From positions 1 through 64,000 of the forward strand of contig NZ_JAUYRI010000009.1 of NCBI RefSeq assembly GCF_030696885.1: DNA of 64,000 nt, in the 5' to 3' direction. Source of the stretch: Thiobacillus sp. (lineage in GTDB: Bacteria > Pseudomonadota > Gammaproteobacteria > Burkholderiales > Thiobacillaceae). The translations under genes were made by a program, and so were the position numbers. A model generated the notes under the pieces. It had not been told where the DNA came from, did not search any database, and saw only the letters and a program-made list of their open reading frames with translations. Of this stretch, positions 34,647 to 41,899 are shown one piece after another (positions within the stretch are counted from its first letter, which is position 1; the number at the start of each line of letters is the position of its first letter).

Positions 34647-37600
34647 ATGACGTCGACCCTGAAACTGGATCTTGAGGGATTCGATTACGCGGATATCTAC
34701 CAGGCGGCGCAGCTCCCGCTTCTGGATGCACGCTTCGACGCCTGGCTTGCAGGACGCGACGACGCACTCGCAGCGCGCTACCGCGACTACCGCAAGGGCG
34801 GGGCGCTGGCCGGCCCCGAGGAATCGAGCCTGCTGATTGCCGTGGCGCGCGAACTGGAGGATTTCCTGGTGGCGGCGTTCGGTGTCGGCCCTTCGCGTGA
34901 CAGCCTGCGCGCCGAACAGGAACGCGACGCGGTCGTGCATGCCTTCAAGCGCGAATTCGTCAAGCGCCGCATCCGCAAAAAACGCAGCGCGCCGACACGG
35001 GATTTTGCCGAACTCGACGCCCTGATCCCGGCGCAGCCGCAGGCCGACCGCGAGTGGTGCGTCGCCCGCTTCTGGGCCGAGACTTCGCAGGCCGGCAACG
35101 CTGAGCAGCTGGCGCTGCTGGAGGAATGGCTGCATGCCGCCTGCCACAGCGACGCCGGCCGGGCGGCCACGTCAGGCTGGGTCAGCCTCGCCCTGCCGCA
35201 GACCACCGATTACTTCAAGCTGGTGCCGATCGTGGCGGTCCCGGCTGACAATACGGGCCGCGTGCAGGGGGCCGCCGACGCACGCCGACGCGACGGCTTC
35301 GATCTCACCGACACCCGTCCGGGCCTGCGCCACGCGATGGATCAGGTGGATTACTGCGTGTACTGCCATGACCATTCGGGCGACTTTTGTTCGCGTGGAT
35401 TTCCTGCGAAGGAGGGTGAAGGCTTTCGCAGCAATCCGCTGGAGGTTCCACTGACCGGCTGCCCGCTGGAAGAGCGCATTTCGGAAGCCCATGTGCTGAA
35501 GCGCGACGGCTACTCCCTGGGCGCGCTGGCGATGATCATGCTGGACAATCCGCTGCTGCCCGCCACCGGGCACCGCATCTGCAACGACTGCATGAAAAGC
35601 TGCATCTACCAGAAGCAGGATGCGGTGAACATTCCCGAAATCGAGACGCGCATCCTCACCGACGTGCTGGACTGGCGCTGGGGCTTCGAGCTCTATTTCA
35701 CGCTGACGCAATGGAATCCGCTCAACCGCGCGCGGCCGTACCGCCTGCCATACAACGGCCGCAATACGCTGTGCGTCGGTGCCGGGCCGGCCGGCTTCAA
35801 TCTCGCGCACCATCTTTTGCAGGAAGGCTTCGGCGTGGTCATCGTCGACGGCCTCAAGATCGAACCGCTGCCCCCCGAACTGTTTGAAGCCAATGGACGG
35901 CCGACGCGTCCGGTGGAACACGTCACCGACCTGTACCAACCGCTCGACTCGCGCATCAATTCTGGCTTCGGCGGCGTTGCGGAATACGGCATCACGGTGC
36001 GCTGGGACAAGAATTTCCTGACGCTGATCCGGCTGGTGCTCGAGCGCCAGCCCGCCTTCCGCGTCTACGGCGGCATCCGCCTCGGCGGCACGATCATGCT
36101 GGAAGACGTGCCTGCGCTCGGCTTCGATCACGTAACGCTTGCGACCGGCGCCGGTCGCCCCACGGTACTGCCGGTGCGCAACAACATGGCACGCGGCATG
36201 CGCCAGGCGAGCGATTTCCTGATGGCGCTGCAGCTTACCGGCGCGGCCAAGCGCGATAGCCTCGCCAACCTGCAGGTGCGCCTGCCGGCAGTGGTGATCG
36301 GCGGCGGCCTCACCTCGATCGACACCGCTACCGAAGTGCAAGCCTATTACGTCCGCCAGGTGGAGAAGGTGCTGGCGCGCTGGGAAGCAGTCGGCGAAGC
36401 CCGTGCTGGTCTGTTCGACGCCTACGAGCGGGGCGTGCTGGATGAATTCCTGGCGCACGGCCGGGCGGTGCGTGCCGAGCGCGAACGCGCGCTGGCCGTC
36501 GGCGAATTGCCCGATTTCACGCCGCTGATCCGCGCCTGGGGCGGCGTCACCGTCGTCTACCGCCGCTCCATGGCCGACTCTCCGGCCTACCTGCGCAACC
36601 ACGAAGAAATCATCAAGGCACTGGAGGAGGGCATCTTCTACGCTGAACGGCTGGAGCCGAGCGAGGCCGTGCTCGACGAACACGACCACGTGCAGCAGCT
36701 GCGCTGCGTGCACACCGACAGCGGCGAGACGGTCACGCTGCCGGCGCGCGCAGTGCTGGTGGCCGCCGGCAGCATCCCCAACACCGTGTACGAGCGCGAG
36801 CATCCGGGCACCTTCGAAATGGATGGCAAGTATTTCGCCGCCTATCGCATCGACGCCGCCGGGAGCATGGTGCGGGTGCCCACGACGGGGCATTGCAAGG
36901 GGGAGCAGCCGGGCTTCTTTACTTCGTATAGTGCGGGCGAGCTCAAGGTGTCCTTCGTTGGCGACAACCACCCCTGGTACCACGGCAGCGTGGTGAAGGC
37001 GATGGCGTCGAGCAAGCATGCGGCGCGCGATATCACCGCGCTGCTGCTGGGGCGCGATTCGCAAGCGGCGTCCGCAACCGATCAACGCACATTCGATGTC
37101 TTCGCGGCGTCACTCGATGCGGCACTGTGTCCCGAAGTGGTCGCGGTCGAGCGCCTGGCGCCGCATCTCACCAGCCTGACCGTGCGCGCGCCGCAGGCGA
37201 CGAAGCACTGGCTGCCGGGGCAGGTGTACCGGCTGCAGAATTTCGAACAGCACGCGGAACACGTGGCGGGGCAGATGCTGGCAATGGAGGGCATGGCCAT
37301 CGATGGCGTGCATGTGGACAAGGCGCGCGGCGAGGTGCAGCTGCTGATCAACAGCGTCGGTGTGTCGAGCCGGATCGCCGCGTCGCTCAAGCCCGGCACG
37401 CGCGTGATCCTGATGGGTCCGACCGGGACTGGCCTGCCGGTGCCGGAAAACGCGACCGTGACGGTGGCGGGCGGGCACTCCGCCGTGACCAGCACCGTGG
37501 ACGGCGCGGCGGTGTGGCGCGCGGCCGGCAACCGCATCGTGTTCATCGGGCACTTCCGCAACACCGAGCGGGCGCGGGCCGTGCAGCGCGTCATCGAGAT

Positions 37601-38174
37601 CCTCACGGACCAGGCGATCTGGGTGCTGGACGAAGGCCCGGCGCTGACCCTGCGGCGGCAGCAGGACGCCTGCTTCGTGCATGGACTGGACGAGTTTCTG
37701 CAGTCCTGCGCCGAGATGGACGCGCCCTTTACCGACTGGGTGCGTCAGACCGACCAGTTCATTCTGTCGGATCATCCGGAATCGATGGAGACCTTCCGCA
37801 GGCGCCTGCGTGCCGAGCTGAAACCTTCTTTGAAACCCGGCTTCAATGCGATCGCGGCGGTGAACAGTCCGATGCAATGCATGATGAAGGAAGTGTGCGC
37901 GCAGTGCCTGTGCCGGCACGTGGACAGCACGACCGGCGAGCCGTCCAAATTTGTCTTTTCCTGCTTCAACCAGCATCAACCCCTGTTCGAACTCGACTTC
38001 GCGAACCTGCAGGCGCGCCAGGGACAAAACAGCGTTCAGGAGAAAATATCCAATGCCTGGCTGGGGTATCTGATGGATGGAAAGCGGGAGGCCATGGTGT
38101 CGGACACCGATCCGGCGTGCGCGGGATGCTGTGAAGCGGCCGGTGCGCCTGTGGGGGAAGGCGAAGCAACATGA
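34647..38174 (+). CDS. large FAD/NAD(P)H oxidoreductase with two cysteine clusters
   Basis: The 1175-residue protein has at least three parts. The N-terminal ~330 residues are helical, with cysteine motifs 'CVYCHDHSGDFC' and 'CNDCMKSCIYQKQ', like the Fe-S region preceding GltD-type modules. The central part (about 370-800) is a flavin disulfide-reductase-type domain ('NTLCVGAGPAGFNLAHHLL', 'PAVVIGGGLTSIDTATEV', 'VLVAAGSIPNT'). The C-terminal part (about 815-1175) looks like a ferredoxin-reductase/PyrK-like domain ending in 'CMMKEVCAQCLCRHV' and 'CAGCC'. It probably passes electrons between NAD(P)H and the cluster's ferredoxins. ATG 34647 follows 'GGAAAGGA'. Length is exceptional. Substrate unknown. 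Confidence 0.82.
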   Translation: MTSTLKLDLEGFDYADIYQAAQLPLLDARFDAWLAGRDDALAARYRDYRKGGALAGPEESSLLIAVARELEDFLVAAFGVGPSRDSLRAEQERDAVVHAFKREFVKRRIRKKRSAPTRDFAELDALIPAQPQADREWCVARFWAETSQAGNAEQLALLEEWLHAACHSDAGRAATSGWVSLALPQTTDYFKLVPIVAVPADNTGRVQGAADARRRDGFDLTDTRPGLRHAMDQVDYCVYCHDHSGDFCSRGFPAKEGEGFRSNPLEVPLTGCPLEERISEAHVLKRDGYSLGALAMIMLDNPLLPATGHRICNDCMKSCIYQKQDAVNIPEIETRILTDVLDWRWGFELYFTLTQWNPLNRARPYRLPYNGRNTLCVGAGPAGFNLAHHLLQEGFGVVIVDGLKIEPLPPELFEANGRPTRPVEHVTDLYQPLDSRINSGFGGVAEYGITVRWDKNFLTLIRLVLERQPAFRVYGGIRLGGTIMLEDVPALGFDHVTLATGAGRPTVLPVRNNMARGMRQASDFLMALQLTGAAKRDSLANLQVRLPAVVIGGGLTSIDTATEVQAYYVRQVEKVLARWEAVGEARAGLFDAYERGVLDEFLAHGRAVRAERERALAVGELPDFTPLIRAWGGVTVVYRRSMADSPAYLRNHEEIIKALEEGIFYAERLEPSEAVLDEHDHVQQLRCVHTDSGETVTLPARAVLVAAGSIPNTVYEREHPGTFEMDGKYFAAYRIDAAGSMVRVPTTGHCKGEQPGFFTSYSAGELKVSFVGDNHPWYHGSVVKAMASSKHAARDITALLLGRDSQAASATDQRTFDVFAASLDAALCPEVVAVERLAPHLTSLTVRAPQATKHWLPGQVYRLQNFEQHAEHVAGQMLAMEGMAIDGVHVDKARGEVQLLINSVGVSSRIAASLKPGTRVILMGPTGTGLPVPENATVTVAGGHSAVTSTVDGAAVWRAAGNRIVFIGHFRNTERARAVQRVIEILTDQAIWVLDEGPALTLRRQQDACFVHGLDEFLQSCAEMDAPFTDWVRQTDQFILSDHPESMETFRRRLRAELKPSLKPGFNAIAAVNSPMQCMMKEVCAQCLCRHVDSTTGEPSKFVFSCFNQHQPLFELDFANLQARQGQNSVQEKISNAWLGYLMDGKREAMVSDTDPACAGCCEAAGAPVGEGEAT

Positions 38175-38215
38175 ATGCTGAAGCCTCCGGGGCCGCCCAT
38201 CCCCGGAGGGCTGCC

Positions 38216-38620
38216 TTATTTGAACCGGGTGTTGTCTGGCAGCGGACAGGCGTCCGCGTTCCGTCGCCATAGACGGCGCACCTTCAGAAACCCGCGGTAG
38301 CCCCCTTCTAGTCCGTGCACGATCCCCGGCAGCGCAGCCACGCGGCCCGCGAGGCGAAACGCCGGAAGCGTCTGCCACAGCGCGGCGAACGCACGCGCCC
38401 CCGACACCAGCAGGCCATCCGACCTGCGTGCGTGCAGGCGGGCCGTGGCTGCCGCGCGGCTCAAATCCGTTCCCAGATCCTCATCAGTGCAGTGCGCCAG
38501 ATTGACCCAGCGGATGCGCCCGGCGCCGCGCCGGCGCTGGTAGAAGCCGATCTCGCGCGTGCATACCGGGCAGCCGCCGTCGTAATACACGGTGAGCAGG
38601 GATGGGGTCTCTGAATTCAT
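38216..38620 (-). CDS. DCC family thiol-disulfide oxidoreductase (DUF393)
   Basis: This 134-residue protein begins 'LTVYYDGGCPVCTREIGFYQRR', the DxxCxxC redox motif of the DUF393/DCC family. It has the expected later 'GLLVSGARAFAALWQTLP' stretch and a basic C-terminus. It is a thioredoxin-fold protein, presumably cytoplasmic, whose physiological partners are not known. It is convergent with the large oxidoreductase gene and divergent from marR, so it might share the intergenic control region with the latter. Confidence 0.88.
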   Translation of the reverse strand: MNSETPSLLTVYYDGGCPVCTREIGFYQRRRGAGRIRWVNLAHCTDEDLGTDLSRAAATARLHARRSDGLLVSGARAFAALWQTLPAFRLAGRVAALPGIVHGLEGGYRGFLKVRRLWRRNADACPLPDNTRFK

Positions 38621-38695
38621 GAGGGGAGGGGCGCCTGACTGTCGAGGATGTCTGTTCGAGTCGGCAGGTTGGGATTGGGTTCATTCGCAACGCGC

Positions 38696-38724
38696 TTGAC
38701 AATGGTTCTAACACGAACTATATT
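38696..38724 (+). promoter_or_regulatory. consensus sigma-70 promoter of marR
   Basis: TTGACA (38696-38701), a 17-bp spacer, then TATATT (38719-38724). Both hexamers are near-perfect and spacing is ideal, which is unusual in this genome. Predicted start is about 38731, leaving ~24 nt before the ATG. Confidence 0.82.
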
Positions 38725-38742
38725 TGGTTCGTGTTAGAACCA
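38703..38742. promoter_or_regulatory. MarR-type operator, perfect 16-bp inverted repeat
   Basis: TGGTTCTAACACGAAC and GTTCGTGTTAGAACCA form a perfect inverted repeat with an 8-bp spacer. It fills the -35/-10 spacer, overlaps the -10 and runs past the start site, so bound protein should block transcription. Autorepression by the adjacent MarR is the likely function. Confidence 0.82.
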
Positions 38743-38754
38743 AGTGAGCGCGTG

Positions 38755-39195
38755 ATGAGCCAGTCAGCCGACTTCCTGCCGACCATGCAAGCCCTGGTGA
38801 AGTGCTATCAGGCCTTCGAGGCCTATTCTGCTGCGGACATCCGTGCGCTGGGCCTGACGCCGCCGCAGTTCGACGTGATTGCCACGCTCGGCAACACGCC
38901 GGGCATGACATCGACCGAACTGGGCGAAAAGACGTTGATCACCAAGGGCACGCTGACCGGCGTGGTCGACCGTCTGGCCGATCGCGGCTGGGTTAAACGC
39001 ACCGCGCATGAAAGCGACCGCCGCTGCCAGATCGTCCGTCTGACGAAGGCGGGCGAGGCCTTGTTTGCCAAAGTGTTTCCTGCGCACATGGCGCATCTCG
39101 ACGCCTGCTTTGCCGGCGCGAGCGCCGCCGAGCACACGCGCTGGCAGGCCGCGTTGCGTAGCCTGGAACAGGTGTTCAGGAAGGAGACGACATGA
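38755..39195 (+). CDS. MarR family transcriptional regulator
   Basis: This 146-residue winged-helix regulator has 'QFDVIATLGNTPGMTSTELGEKTLITKGTLTGVVDRLADRGWVKR' as the DNA-binding part, followed by the 'ESDRRCQIVRLTKAGEAL' wing, diagnostic of MarR. It lies directly behind the consensus promoter covered by a perfect palindrome and its stop overlaps the cytochrome b561 start (ATGA), so it probably represses its own operon (marR-cytochrome b561-yceI-yceI). MarR proteins often respond to phenolics, oxidants or sulfur species, and the trigger here is unknown. ATG 38755 was chosen since a GTG at 38731 would be at the transcription start. Confidence 0.93.
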   Translation: MSQSADFLPTMQALVKCYQAFEAYSAADIRALGLTPPQFDVIATLGNTPGMTSTELGEKTLITKGTLTGVVDRLADRGWVKRTAHESDRRCQIVRLTKAGEALFAKVFPAHMAHLDACFAGASAAEHTRWQAALRSLEQVFRKETT

Positions 39196-39740
39196 GCGCT
39201 TCGAATCGCTATTCGACGACCGCGATCCTGCTGCACTGGCTGATGGCACTGCTGATTTTTACCACGTTCCCGCTGGGCCTCTACATGGTCGACCTGCCGC
39301 TGTCGCCCGACAAGCTCAAGCTCTACAGCTATCACAAATGGATCGGCGTCACGGTCTTTCTGCTGATCGCGATCCGCCTGGCGTGGCGGGCGACGCACAC
39401 GCCGCCGCCGCTGCCGGACGGCATCGTCGTCTGGCAGCGCCGCGCCAGCCGCATCGCGCATGGCCTGCTGTATGTGCTGATGATCGCGATTCCACTGTCG
39501 GGCTGGCTGATGAGTTCGGCCAAGGGTTTCCAGACCGTATGGTTCGGCGTGCTGCCGCTGCCCGACCTGCTCGACAGGAACCGCGAGCTGGGCGACCTGC
39601 TTGCAGGGGTGCACAAGGCGCTGAACTTTAGCTTGCTGGCGCTGGTCATCCTGCACGTGGGCGCGGCACTCAAACACCATTTCATCGAACGCCAGCCCTT
39701 CCTGCAACGCATGGGCTGGAGCAGAAAGGAGCGCACATGA
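39192..39740 (+). CDS. cytochrome b561 (CybB/YodB family)
   Basis: The 182-residue protein has four TM helices with haem-binding histidines in 'STTAILLHWLMALLIFTTFPLGLY', 'YSYHKWIGVTVFLLIAIRLAW', 'RIAHGLLYVLMIAIPLSGW' and 'LLAGVHKALNFSLLALVILHVGAALKHHF'. These are the di-haem b-type cytochromes of the CybB family, which oxidise quinol or transfer electrons across the membrane. Association with periplasmic YceI proteins is a recurrent pairing. It overlaps marR and yceI by 4 bp each. Confidence 0.93.
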   Translation: MSASNRYSTTAILLHWLMALLIFTTFPLGLYMVDLPLSPDKLKLYSYHKWIGVTVFLLIAIRLAWRATHTPPPLPDGIVVWQRRASRIAHGLLYVLMIAIPLSGWLMSSAKGFQTVWFGVLPLPDLLDRNRELGDLLAGVHKALNFSLLALVILHVGAALKHHFIERQPFLQRMGWSRKERT

Positions 39741-40291
39741 AACTCAACGCAATGATCGTGCTGGCCGCACTGGCTACGCCGATGGCACACGCGGTGGAAT
39801 ACCGCACGGTGCTGCCGAAGCAGAGCGCGGTCCAGTTCGAATTCCGCCAGATGGGCGTGCCGGTGAAGGGGCACTTCAAGCGCTTTGCCACCGAGATGGC
39901 GTTCGACCCGGCCAAGCCTGAGGCCGCGCGCGCGCGAATCGAGATCGACCTTGCCAGCATCGACGCCGGCTCGGCCGAAGCCGACGAGGAGTCCGCCGGC
40001 AAGCTGTGGTTCAACCGCAGCGTGTACCCCAAGGCCGTGTTCGTCTCCAGCGCAGTGCGCGCGCTCGGCAACAACCGTTTCGAATTGCGCGGCACGCTGA
40101 CGCTTAAGGGCACCACCCGCGACATGACGATCCCGGTCAGCTACACCCCCGGCGCAAACGCCGCCACCTTCGACGGCGGCTTCGCGCTCAGGCGCCTCGA
40201 CTTCGGCATCGGCGAAGGCATGTGGACGGACGTCAGTGCCGTCGCCAACGAAGTCCAGGTCAAATTCCGCATTGCCGCCACCGGCAACTAA
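39737..40291 (+). CDS. YceI family periplasmic lipid-binding protein (copy 1)
   Basis: The 184-residue protein has a signal peptide ('MIVLAALATPMAHA-VEY') and the YceI beta-barrel lipocalin-like fold ('SAVQFEFRQMGVPVKGHFKRF', 'FELRGTLTLKGTTRDMTIPVSY'). YceI proteins bind isoprenoid or quinone-like lipids and are linked to stress and respiratory systems. It overlaps the cytochrome b561 gene by 4 bp. It is more divergent from the next two copies than those are from each other. Confidence 0.9.
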   Translation: MKLNAMIVLAALATPMAHAVEYRTVLPKQSAVQFEFRQMGVPVKGHFKRFATEMAFDPAKPEAARARIEIDLASIDAGSAEADEESAGKLWFNRSVYPKAVFVSSAVRALGNNRFELRGTLTLKGTTRDMTIPVSYTPGANAATFDGGFALRRLDFGIGEGMWTDVSAVANEVQVKFRIAATGN

Positions 40292-40320
40292 CCCACTGTT
40301 CATTCCTAAAGGAGTCACAT

Positions 40321-40902
40321 ATGAAACGTCTCGCCCTTGTCACCGCCCTGGCCGCCCTGGCCGTGACCGCCCACGCTGCGCCGGTGACCTACACCATCGA
40401 CAACAGCCACACCTATCCGCATTTCACCTACAACCACCTGGGCTTCTCCAACCAGACCCACAAATTCGACAAGACCACCGGCACCGTGGTGCTCGATCGC
40501 GCCGAGCAAGTCGGCTCGGCCATCGTGACCATCGACGCCAACTCGGTCAACACCGGCTATGCGCTGTTCAACGAACACCTGCGGGCCGCCGATTTTTTCG
40601 ACACGGAAAAGTACCCGACGATCACGTTCAAATCGGACAAGATGGCGTTTCGCGGTGACCAGCCGATCTACATGGTGGGCGACCTGACGATCAAGGGGGT
40701 GACCAAACAGGTGACGCTCGAGATCACCCACTTCAAGTGCCAGCCGCATCCGATGAAGAAGGTAGAGGCCTGCGGTGCCAACGCGACCACCCAGATCAAG
40801 CGCTCGGAATTCAACATGGGCAAAAACGCGCCTTTCGTCAGTGACGACGTCACGCTGACCATCGCGATCGAGGCGGTCAGGGAACAGTCGACCGCCCAAT
40901 AA
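40321..40902 (+). CDS. YceI family periplasmic lipid-binding protein (copy 2)
   Basis: This 193-residue YceI has a clear signal ('MKRLALVTALAALAVTAHA-APV') and the 'HLGFSNQTHKFDKTTGTVVLDRA' and 'LTIKGVTKQVTLEITHF' segments of the family. It closely resembles copy 3 (see 41259-41861), including 'NSVNTG', 'AADFFDT' and two C-terminal cysteines ('FKCQPHPMKKVEACG'). It is 29 bp after copy 1 with its own ribosome binding site ('AAAGGAG') and ends the operon before a terminator. ATG 40321 was chosen, since upstream in-frame codons lie in copy 1. Confidence 0.92.
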   Translation: MKRLALVTALAALAVTAHAAPVTYTIDNSHTYPHFTYNHLGFSNQTHKFDKTTGTVVLDRAEQVGSAIVTIDANSVNTGYALFNEHLRAADFFDTEKYPTITFKSDKMAFRGDQPIYMVGDLTIKGVTKQVTLEITHFKCQPHPMKKVEACGANATTQIKRSEFNMGKNAPFVSDDVTLTIAIEAVREQSTAQ

Positions 40903-40919
40903 CCCGACGCCGAAAGCGG

Positions 40920-40962
40920 GGCCGGACGTGCGCGCGTGATCGCGGCATGTTCGGCCTTTTTT
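40920..40962 (+). terminator. intrinsic terminator after the second yceI
   Basis: GGCCGGAC (40920-40927) and GTTCGGCC (40949-40956) form a stem with one G-T pair, followed by TTTTTT. The long loop may fold further. It ends the marR-cytochrome b561-yceI-yceI transcript. Confidence 0.7.
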
Positions 40963-41258
40963 GTGTTTTGCGGACCTGGCATGGCCTGGTCGGGGCTTGC
41001 CGAAAGGTCGCCCCGTTCGACGCAGCGTGTTGGATTTACATCGATTTGCGCCTGTTTCCGGAAAAAACCAGGACCCTCGTAAACACACAACCCATTGTTT
41101 TATTTAAATATTGCGTGTTTGCGCCTGAGTTGAACGGCGTGGCATGGCAGTTGCAGGAAATCTGCACTGCTCCTTGAAGTAGCGACATCCCAGGAGTGGC
41201 ATGGCGGCATCGCCGCCAGAGAGAAGTATCCGGGTGTTCATTCACACAAGGAGCTCAG
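40963..41258. other. intergenic region before third yceI
   Basis: This ~300-bp region has no convincing gene. It contains an AT-rich patch (about 41095-41112) and, downstream, a -24/-12 type promoter (see 41140-41155). No other structure is evident. Confidence 0.5.
41140..41155 (+). promoter_or_regulatory. possible sigma-54 type promoter for third yceI
   Basis: TGGCATGGCAGTTGCA has the GG and GC dinucleotides 10 bp apart and the TTGC of the -12 element. It lies ~100 bp before the third yceI, which is outside the marR operon and so would be independently controlled. Confidence 0.55.
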
Positions 41259-41861
41259 ATGAAACGTCTTGCCACGTTGACCGCGCTTGTTGCCTTTGCC
41301 GCCGCCGCCCAGGCTGCGCCTGAAACCTATGTCATCGATAACAGCCAGACCTCGTCCCTGTTCAGCTATCGCGCGCTGGGGCTGTCGAACCAGACGCACC
41401 GCTTCGAAAAGATCAGCGGCAAAGTGGTGTTCGATCATGCCGCCAGGACCGGTTCGGCCGATGTGATGATCGATGCGACCTCGGTGAACACCGGCAATTC
41501 CCTGTTGGACGAGCATATCCAGGCCGCGGATTTCTTCGACACCGCCAATCATCCGGCAATCATTTTCAAGTCCACCCGAATGACGCTGGATGGCGAGCAA
41601 CCGAGCATGTCGGGCAACTTGACGATCAAGGGCGTGACCCGTCCGGTGACGCTTGCCGTCAGCAACTTCCAGTGCATGCAGGATCCCAGCTTCAAGCTGG
41701 AGTCCTGCGGCGCCCAGGCAACCGTCACGATCAGGCGTTCGGATTTCAATATGGGCAAGCACGCGTTCCTGGTCAGCAACGACATCACGCTGAATCTGGC
41801 AATCAAGGCGGTCAAGCCGCAGCCTGTCCTGCAGGTGGCAAGCCGCGATCCAGGCCGGTAA
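41259..41861 (+). CDS. YceI family periplasmic lipid-binding protein (copy 3)
   Basis: This 200-residue YceI has signal 'MKRLATLTALVAFAAAAQA-APE' and nearly the same domain order as copy 2: 'ALGLSNQTHRFEKISGKVVFDHA', 'TSVNTGNSLLDEHIQAADFFDT' and a C-terminal cysteine pair ('FQCMQDPSFKLESCG'). It looks like a product of local duplication, with its own promoter region. ATG 41259 has 'AAGGAG' upstream. The next gene, rlhA, starts 38 bp downstream. Confidence 0.9.
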   Translation: MKRLATLTALVAFAAAAQAAPETYVIDNSQTSSLFSYRALGLSNQTHRFEKISGKVVFDHAARTGSADVMIDATSVNTGNSLLDEHIQAADFFDTANHPAIIFKSTRMTLDGEQPSMSGNLTIKGVTRPVTLAVSNFQCMQDPSFKLESCGAQATVTIRRSDFNMGKHAFLVSNDITLNLAIKAVKPQPVLQVASRDPGR

Positions 41862-41899
41862 AAGGACTAAAATGGCGTTTTGCTGGTCGGAACGCCATC

